64,000 nucleotides of DNA, taken from Macrothele yani (lineage: Eukaryota > Arthropoda > Arachnida > Araneae > Macrothelidae). Below the pieces are notes generated by a model. That model was not told the DNA's origin and made no database searches. It saw only the letters and a list, made by a program, of their open reading frames with translations. The position numbers were made by a program, and so were the translations under genes. The stretch lies in assembly GCA_039090855.1 (NCBI GenBank), contig CM077011.1, forward strand, positions 39,637,501 through 39,701,500, written 5' to 3'. Position 1 is the first letter of the stretch. Each line of letters starts with the position of its first letter. This document shows, piece after piece, positions 57,133 through 64,000 of the stretch.

Positions 57133-57325
57133 GTTTTCTTTGAAAGCCACGTTACGTCTAAACAAACCACGCCTCAGCTTTGTTCTTCACACACCTGCTA
57201 GCTATTTAGAGTAACTTTGTGACGTAATACCCGCAACCCCTGTGGATGGTTCCATTCCGCTGTGGTGGGGGCCTGCCTCCACTGCTCGTTCGCGACGGGT
57301 ATTTCATTCGCATTATCCCAATATA

Positions 57326-58548
57326 CACAATCTACCAACAAGTAATTGGACACCCCTGCAATCGACGATATCTACGGTCCTGATACACGTCACGGCCGCC
57401 GCCGTTAAATATCGTGTGGGAAACAACAACGCAACCAGTCACATGCAAGATGCCACGCAGTTCGCAGCTCTCTGATTTCGAGAAAGGTGTAATCTTCGGG
57501 TATCACAGAAATGGCAGACCCATATGTGACGTATCCAGCAAGTTGAAGTACCCAAAATCGACAGTGGCCTACGTGATTTGCAAGTGGAAGATGAGAGGTG
57601 ACTGTCGGAATGTGCCCCGACACGGCAGACCCACAAAACTGGAAGTTAGAGACCGACGGGTGCTGGCCAGAGAAATTCGGAAGAACCACACCAAATCGAT
57701 GGGCCACATCCGAGAGGTGTTTCAACAGGCATCGGGGAGTGATTTTTCGATGAATACCATCCGTAAGGAAGCCCATCTGCTCGGTTATCATGGACGTGCT
57801 GCCGCCCACAAGCCTTTGATCACCAAGTCCAATAGCGCTGCTCGGCTAACGTGGTGCAAAGAACGTCGACAGTGGACTATTGAACAGTGGAAACAGGTTC
57901 TCTGGAGCGACGAATAAATGTTCACCCTCTACCGTTCGGATGGCAGTTTCTGGGTTTGGCGTCTGCCTGGAGAACGCCTCCCGCCAGAATGTAATGTGCC
58001 AACTGTGAAGTGAGTTCGGCGGCGGTGGAATTATGCTATGGGGGTGTTTCTTCTGGTATGGCACGAGACCCTTGGTCGCAATTCCTGGTAAACTCAACGC
58101 CGAGACCTACTGCACCATTTTGGATGACCATGCGCTTCCTACGTTGTGGCAGTTTTACGGGGTGGACCCATGTTACTTTCAGGATGACAATGCCACCTGT
58201 CGTGTTGCGAGGTCCACCATGGCTTGCTATGGTGACAATGGGGTTAATCGAATGGACTGGCCTTCTCAGAACTCGGACCTTAACCCTATCGGGCACCTCT
58301 GGGACGAGTTGGAGCGTCGACTTAAGGGGTGCTCCCACCGTCCGAAATCGGGGAAGGAACTGACCTGTCTTCTCCAAGCCGAGTGGAAGAAAATACCGCT
58401 AGCCGTCGTACAACGCCTGGTTGAGATTATGTCCTGGAGGGTCGCAGCTGTAATTACCGCTCGTGGAGGCTCCATCAACTATTGAAAGTAAATAAACTTC
58501 GTTTTCCTTTGCTATCACGGGTGTCCAATTACTTGTTGGTAGATTGTG
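57326..58548 (+). mobile_element. Tc1 element, family W, copy D
   Basis: 1223 bp. The ends are cacaatctaccaacaagtaa and its exact complement. TA lies at 57324-57325 and 58549-58550. Both ends share the same change (cacaat instead of cactat) relative to the sister copies. Confidence 0.95.
57450..58485 (+). pseudogene. Tc1 transposase, family W copy D, two lesions
   Basis: From MPRSSQLSDFEKGVIFGYH to GGSINY-stop. The two lesions seen are a TAA (57915-57917), where the sisters have Ser-Arg after WSDE, and a 4-bp insertion near 58011-58014 after TVK. The rest is open, with [10 protein letters not shown] and [12 protein letters not shown]. Note that the catalytic Glu is Gly in this copy. The span is 1036 nt, i.e. 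1032 plus 4. Confidence 0.95.
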
Positions 58549-58550
58549 TA

Positions 58551-58990
58551 TTTCGGGATCGAGGACTTACTTATTTGTGTTTAAGTGTACAAGAAGAAAA
58601 GCATTTACATTTGTATTAAAAGTATGTAGTTAGGCCGAAACCTTTACCATGAGAGGAATTTCTAGGAGAAATGGCATATCTCTCTGTGTGACGGAGAACG
58701 CTTGATGTGAGTGTAAAACGGGTCGGGTTGGGCCTGGCCTTCCAAATTAAGGCCCATGCAAACCCCTTACACTACCACTTAACAACAAAAAAGAAATAGA
58801 ACGAAAAAAAAAACAGTCAGCGCACCCTTAATCTTGCCACTCGGTGCGGCAGTATTGCTTGTGGCACCATAAAAACCAATCTTGGTCATATGCCTCATGA
58901 GAAACGAGTTCTTTTCTCGTCTTAATTCGCGTTACGTCATAGCTTTACTTTGTGAAGACGGAATGACGTAAATATCTTTATGGAGAAATT
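58551..58990. other. no gene seen
   Basis: Nothing recognisable before the next SINE. Confidence 0.45.
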
Positions 58991-59006
58991 TCAAACACTT
59001 GTTTTT

Positions 59007-59230
59007 TTTTTGTTTTTTTTTTATTGGAGGTTTAACGACCACCGTGAGCAACTCAATGGGCTATAAGCAGTCGCCCGTCCCTAATTTTGGATCACTGGTT
59101 CTAGAGAAGGGAAAGAGCCAGTGCCGTAAGACAAACACAACACCCATGCCTCATCGGGATTCGAACCCGGACCCCTTTCGGACGAATGATCAGTGGCCAT
59201 TGCCTTAGACCACTGCGCCACCGGGGCTGC
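59007..59230 (-). mobile_element. tRNA-derived SINE
   Basis: Inverted full copy with a perfect 16-bp target duplication tcaaacacttgttttt (58991-59006 and 59231-59246). Confidence 0.96.
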
Positions 59231-59246
59231 TCAAACACTTGTTTTT

Positions 59247-60135
59247 CGTTTCATTATTTTCAGGAAAAAGTGTCTTTCGAAAAGTGAAGGGAAGAACTAA
59301 CATTTTGAAGTAAATGTGCTAAATTTGTTTTTGCTTTTCTGTGTTCAAGCTGCTTTTACTAAGATAAGAAATGGGGTATTCCCATAATTACCATATATAG
59401 CATCGGCTTCACGACGCTTCAAGCATTTCAGTCTCTTTTGCTTTAAGGACTTAAAAACCGGCAGAAAAAAAACATGCTGCAACGTAAAGCAAAATCTAAT
59501 ACAGTGGGAAAGGTTTTACTTGTAAAGAAAAACCAAACAAAAACAAAAATAGAAGGGGAATACATATATCAACAAGCTAAAACGCATTTTACAAAGGATC
59601 TTCACAGCATCAAGAGGTGAAGAGATAACTCCGCTGCCTAAAGAAATCAAAAAAGAAAATGAAAGCGTGCACGTATGACATTCACGGGGCATTTATTCGA
59701 AGTCAATTGACACGAGACACAACGCGTCGCGATCTGTCGTCTACCACTTCAAACGCCACTATATATGGCACACATTATTTTTTTTTCTTTGCTCCTTGCG
59801 CTTCCGGGATCCATGCACCAATACCTTAAGGCAATCATAAACTACCGTTCTTTAAATAAAAAAAAATGTGTATATCAAGCCGCAGTCATCCCTGGAGCGA
59901 GCACGTGCCTAACACACTTTCATACCCAGCTGACAAGAGAAACCTCTCACAGACGTTATTTGATTCAAAAGAAAAAAGAAAATGACAGTGATAATAGAAC
60001 TTCATAGATAAGACTATCTCCAAGACAGAAATAAATAAGAAACAAAAAATGAGAAATATCGATTACCACATGGATAAATAATTTGCTCATTGTACTAAAA
60101 CTGTTCTTCAGCTTAACAGATAGCTAGCGTAAGAA
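59247..60135. other. no gene seen
   Basis: A-rich sequence without recognisable features. Confidence 0.45.
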
Positions 60136-60137
60136 TA

Positions 60138-61570
60138 CACACTGGCGAAAAGTGCAAAGAGAACACCAAGAAGGAGACGTCTGATAACAACGAAATTTAT
60201 ACAGCATAATAACGGAATACAGAGGATAACGTGATCAAAACATTATGGCAAAATACAGCTGTATTTGCTGGTAAACTGAAAAATAACATTTCCATATAAC
60301 ATGGTTAGTACGAGGTTGGACCGCCATGAACTGCGTCACACTGTGCAATTCTGGCATGGAGTCTGTCGTACAGATGTTGGATGTAAATTTGGGGTATTGA
60401 GTTCTAAGCATCCTCAACCTGGACGCGTACATCAGGGATGGACGTGGCTGGCCGTAGAGACCGGATAAGTCGTTGTCCCATAAAATCCCACACGTGTTCA
60501 ATGGGGGACAAATCCGGTGAACGTGCAGGCCATGCAGGTTGCCTCACATCCTGAAGTGCATGTTGCATTGTACGTGCCGTGTGTGGGCGTGTCTTATCTT
60601 GCTGGAAAACACCCCTATGGACCGACCTTACAAATGGCACAACAACGGGATGAATGATGTTGTTGATGTAGGAGGTGCTGTTTAACGTACCCGGTACAAA
60701 CACTAGTTGTGTACGGGAGTGATACCTGATCGCTCCCCAAACCAGGAGACCAGGTGTATGACCTGTGTGTCGCTGGCGTATGCAAGAAGGGTGGAGACGC
60801 TCCCCTGAGCGTCCGCGAACACGCATACGGCCATCGAAGGCTCCCAAGCAGAATCTGCTTTCATCGCTGAACACGACTAATCGCCATTGCGTTCTCCAGG
60901 GCAGACGTTGGCGACACCACTGCAGCCGTTCCTGACGGTGGGCAGGAGTCAGAGATATACATTCTAGAGGCACACGTGCACGTAGTCCTGCATCCAGTAG
61001 ACGGTTGCGGATTGTTTGCACAGTCACCTCAGATGCAACGGCAGCTCGGATTTGCGTCGCAGTGGATGTTCTGCTTGACAACGCCTCTCTTCTTATGCGT
61101 CGATCAGTCCGCTCATCAGTCCGTCTGTGACTCCCGGTTCCACGTCTTCTCGTGTGGGAATGTTCCTCCGACCATCTACACCACCATCGTACCACCACCG
61201 ATACTTCCCGTCCAATTCGCTCTGCAATACGACGATACGACCACCAGGCCTCGCGGAGTCAGACTAGACGACCTCTCTCAAAGTCCGATAACTGTTGAAT
61301 TCTTACTCGTCTTCCATGTCCAGGCATTGCAGCTTCTTCAGGGTCTTCGCACGTGTCCGTACGCCGACGACTGATTACATTCACTTCGCCGTACTACTTA
61401 AATACCACCGACAATAATTTGCATATTATGCCGTGCTGTGGCGTAAGCGCTCACCGGTTGTTCCCGAAATTAACATCCCACCTACGTAAACTCGACCCCA
61501 TTAACATATGTAAATTTCGTTATCATCCGCCAATTCCTTCCTGGTGTTCTTTTTTCACTTTCCGCCAGTG
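60138..61570 (-). mobile_element. Tc1-like element, near-intact
   Basis: The left end cactggcgaaaagtgcaaag and the right end ctttttcactttccgccagtg-type sequence are inverted, with TA outside each (60136-60137 and 61571-61572). The left end has two extra bases next to the TA. It is related to the 28.2-kb element at protein level. Confidence 0.88.
60305..61327 (-). pseudogene. Tc1-like transposase, two nonsense codons
   Basis: 341 codons in a single frame from MPGHGRRVRIQQLSDFERGR to GGPTSY-stop. Only codon 23 (TGA, 61259-61261) and a C-terminal TAG (60404-60406) interrupt it. Core: VVFSDESRFCLGAFDGR, FQQDKTRPHTA and LSPIEHVWDFMG, so the DD34E triad is intact. Basic stretches in the second HTH region (TDERTDRRIRREAL) are typical. 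Confidence 0.94.
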
Positions 61571-61573
61571 TAT

Positions 61574-61790
61574 AAGTCCGCCCCGGTGGCGCAGTGGTCT
61601 AATGGATGGCCTCTTATCGTTCGTCCGAACAGGGTCCGGGTTCGAATCCCGGTGAAGAATAGATATTGTGTTTGTCTTACGACACTGGATCTCTCCCTTC
61701 CCTGGAACCATTGGCCCTAAATTAGGGACGGGCGACTGCTTATAGCCCATTGAGTTGCTCACGGTGGTCGTTAAAAATCCAATAAATATA
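61574..61790 (+). mobile_element. tRNA-derived SINE
   Basis: Sense copy starting at once after the right end of the Tc1 element. It has head, B box and body, and an AT-repeat tail (61778-61799) instead of a pure A run. No clear target duplication was found. Confidence 0.88.
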
Positions 61791-61799
61791 TATATATAT

Positions 61800-64000
61800 G
61801 GGATGTAAGGTCAGGTGATGCGTAACATCACAGCCTCTCCTTGACAAATGTCAACCCCGCCTTCTCGTGGTGCATCCTGTTCCCACTAAAGGGGGCTCTG
61901 ACGACCGCCCATAGCGGTATAACTATACCATCGGGATTAGAGGAAATTCTATCCCACACTCACCAACCCGCTTGGCCAGCGTGGTGAGTTATGGCCAAAC
62001 CCCTCCAAAATGATTCCACAACTTAAATCTTGGCCCTCAGTCTCCGGCAGCTGGAATGTACCTGGCCAAGGCAGCGGCTAGTGCGACATGAAGGCAGAGG
62101 GTGCTAAGAATCCCCGGAGGACCGGACTAGGCTGCCATCTGATGCTGACCTTGGCTACTTACAATGGACGCTCCCTATCTTCTGATTCAAGGCTTCTTGA
62201 ATTGGAAGAAGAACTACAAAGGATCAAATGGGACATCGTGGGGCTAAGTGAGGTAAGGAGAAAAGGAGAAGATCTCATCGAACTGAAAAGTGGACATCCC
62301 TTCTACTATCGTGGGACAGATACTGGCAGAACTAGTGGTGTTGGATTTATAATAAACAAGAAACTGAAGGATAAAGTTGTAGAAGTTGAAAGTTCCTCTG
62401 ACAGAGCTGCACGACTTGTTATCCAACTCTCGAAAAGATACCAGGCTCAGATTATTCAAACTTATGCACCTACCACAAGTCATCCTGAAGAAGAAATTGA
62501 AGAATTTTATGAGGAAATTTGTCATCTAAATAATAAAGATAAGCAGCACTTGAAAATAATTATGGGAGATTTCAATGCAAAAATAGGGCAACGGCAACAG
62601 AATGAAACTTCAGTAGGTAAATTCGGTCATGGCAACAGAAACCAGCGTGCAAATACTCTCGTTGAGTTTGCAGAGGCAGAAGGGTTTTTTCATCTTGAAC
62701 TCCTTCTTCAAGAAAAAGCCACACAGGAAATGGACATGGAGACATCCAAATGGGACGACAAGTGAAATTGATTTTATTATGTGTAACAAAAAATTCGTCA
62801 TAGAAGACTGCAGTGTGCTAAACAAGTTCAACACAGGTAGTGACCATAGATTGGTGAGATGTAAGATGCACCTCAACACTAAACTTGAACGTGGCAAGCT
62901 CATAAGACAAACAAAATCTATTGACATAACCAACCTTAAAAAACACCATAATACCTTCAAGTTAGAACTGAAGAACAGGTTCTCTGCTTTAGAAGGCCTA
63001 ACATCGGAAGAAGTGGACATCTCTGAAGTTAACAGAAAAGTAACCAAAGCTCTTATGGAAACAGCAACAAAATTAGCTGGGTCTAAGAACAAGTTGCATG
63101 TGAACAAATTATCAGGAAAAACCAAAATGTTGATGCAAAAAAGAAGAGAGATGAGGACAACTAAAGAAGATGTGACTTCCAAAGTGGAATATATAGAGCT
63201 ATGCAAGACAGTAAGAAAAAGTATCACTGAAGACGTAAGGAAATTCAACTGTGAACTAGTGAGGAAAGCAATTGAAAACAACCAAAGCCTAAAGATAGCA
63301 AAGGGACATCTCAGTAAGGGAAGAAAACAGATTATGGCACTGAGAAAAGAAGATGGTTCTGTAACAAGAAATAGAGGCGAAATTTTGACAAGAGTGAAAG
63401 ATTTCTACTCCAAATTATATGAAAGGGACAATATATGCACTCCAGACATCATGAAAGATACCAGTACCAGAGTTCCTCCAGTCCTCCCAGCAGAAGTTGC
63501 ACATGCAATCAAGAACATGAAGCGGAGAAAAGCTCCAGGAGAAGATGGAATTACTGTAGACATCATACAAGAAGCAAGTGGAGAAATCGAAACAGTACTC
63601 GCCCAAATTTTCACTCGATGCCTTAATGAAGGAAAGATTCCTGAGGATTGGAACACCGCTACAATGATCCTGCTACATAAGAAAGGTGACATTGAGGATC
63701 TCGGAAACTACAGACCTATCAGCCTCCTATCAGTAGTTTATAAAATCTTCACTAAAGTTCTTTCACACCGCTTGAAGGTAACACTGGACATGGCTCAACC
63801 GAGAGAACAAGCTGGATTCAGGAGTGGCTACAGCACAATAGATCATATCCACGTGCTGAGAGAACTAATTGAAAGAGCGAGGGAATATGAATTTCCATTG
63901 TGCATGGCTTTTATCGATTATGAAAAAGCCTTTGATTCGGTGAAACCATCAGCAGTTACAATGGCTCTGAAAACCTGCGGTATTGAAGATGCATACATTA
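61800..64000 (+). mobile_element. RTE-type LINE, 5' part, runs off the window
   Basis: The upstream part (61800-62087) is a GC-richer noncoding leader. It is followed by an apurinic-type endonuclease and a reverse transcriptase in the order EN-RT that defines RTE-type elements. The 3' half lies beyond the window. The element follows the AT-repeat tail of the SINE at 61.6 kb, so it may have inserted there. Confidence 0.88.
62088..64000 (+). pseudogene. RTE-type LINE endonuclease/reverse transcriptase, one frameshift, partial
   Basis: The endonuclease nicks the target DNA and the RT copies from the nick. EN motifs: LTLATYNGRSL (Asn), DIVGLSEVRRKG (Glu), IIQTYAPT, and KIIMGDFNAKIG (Asp-Asn). 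One extra T in a T6 run near 62685-62690 shifts the frame. After it, a single open frame runs to the window end: WTWRHPNGTTSEIDFIMCN, SGSDHR-type catalytic His in NTGSDHRLVRCKM, then KAPGEDGITVDII and LGNYRPISLLSVVYKIF. AFIDYEKAFDSV (RT motif A) closes it. The downstream start could also be MLTLATYNG at 62142. Confidence 0.93.

Larger units (their letters stand above)
55993..57323 (-). mobile_element. mariner element
   Basis: Ends aattgggttggtgcgaatga and tcattcgcattatcccaata are inverted, with TA at both sides (55991-55992 and 57324-57325). The ttgggt start is the usual mariner terminus. The right TA is also the left target TA of the adjoining Tc1 copy D. Confidence 0.92.

Overview
The window reads as animal nuclear DNA, most likely from an arthropod. 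It is AT-rich and packed with Tc1/mariner DNA transposons, tRNA-derived SINEs, an RTE-type LINE and a Penelope-like relic. I see no bacterial operons, no rRNA, and no host gene I would name with confidence. The organism call is an inference from the transposon types; species cannot be read from this sequence.

Layout. 0-10 kb: four Tc1 relics (the second split by a 34-bp minisatellite), a small foldback element and a mariner relic. 10-16 kb: sparse DNA, a relic of a transposase with the DUF4817-type HTH, and a cluster of four SINEs. 16-25 kb: a Tc1 copy with a single nonsense codon, a Tc1 copy carrying a tRNA-like insert, another relic, and a nested pair (a 1.65-kb Tc1 element inside an older Tc1 relic that also carries a 24-bp minisatellite). 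25-30 kb: a Penelope-like fragment with GIY-YIG motifs, a Tc1 element with all three catalytic residues and one stop codon, and a SINE inside a SINE. 32-34 kb and 47-49 kb: tandem repeats with a ~147-bp period, each unit carrying GGGGTCAAAGGTCA or a variant. 35.8-37.2 kb: a second, unrelated ~146-bp tandem array with a CTAGGGGGCG-like core. 37.5-46 kb: a junction of two transposases, more Tc1 copies, a TA-flanked palindrome and a mariner fragment. 50-64 kb: two near-identical RTE LINE copies in opposite orientations (one 5' truncated, one running off the window), further Tc1 and mariner copies, and SINEs.

The window is therefore a stratigraphy of transposition rather than a set of cooperating genes. 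Four members of one Tc1 family share TA-flanked termini and carry different lesions. One main SINE family has about 17 copies, many with clean target-site duplications. The LINE is the only element that could plausibly mobilise the SINEs, but their tails do not match, so that link is unproven. The most unusual pattern is that at least five transposase relics carry internal tandem expansions (34, 24, 43, 168 and 21 bp units), four of them at or just after the first catalytic Asp. Next come the two nucleosome-length tandem arrays bearing transcription-factor-like motifs.
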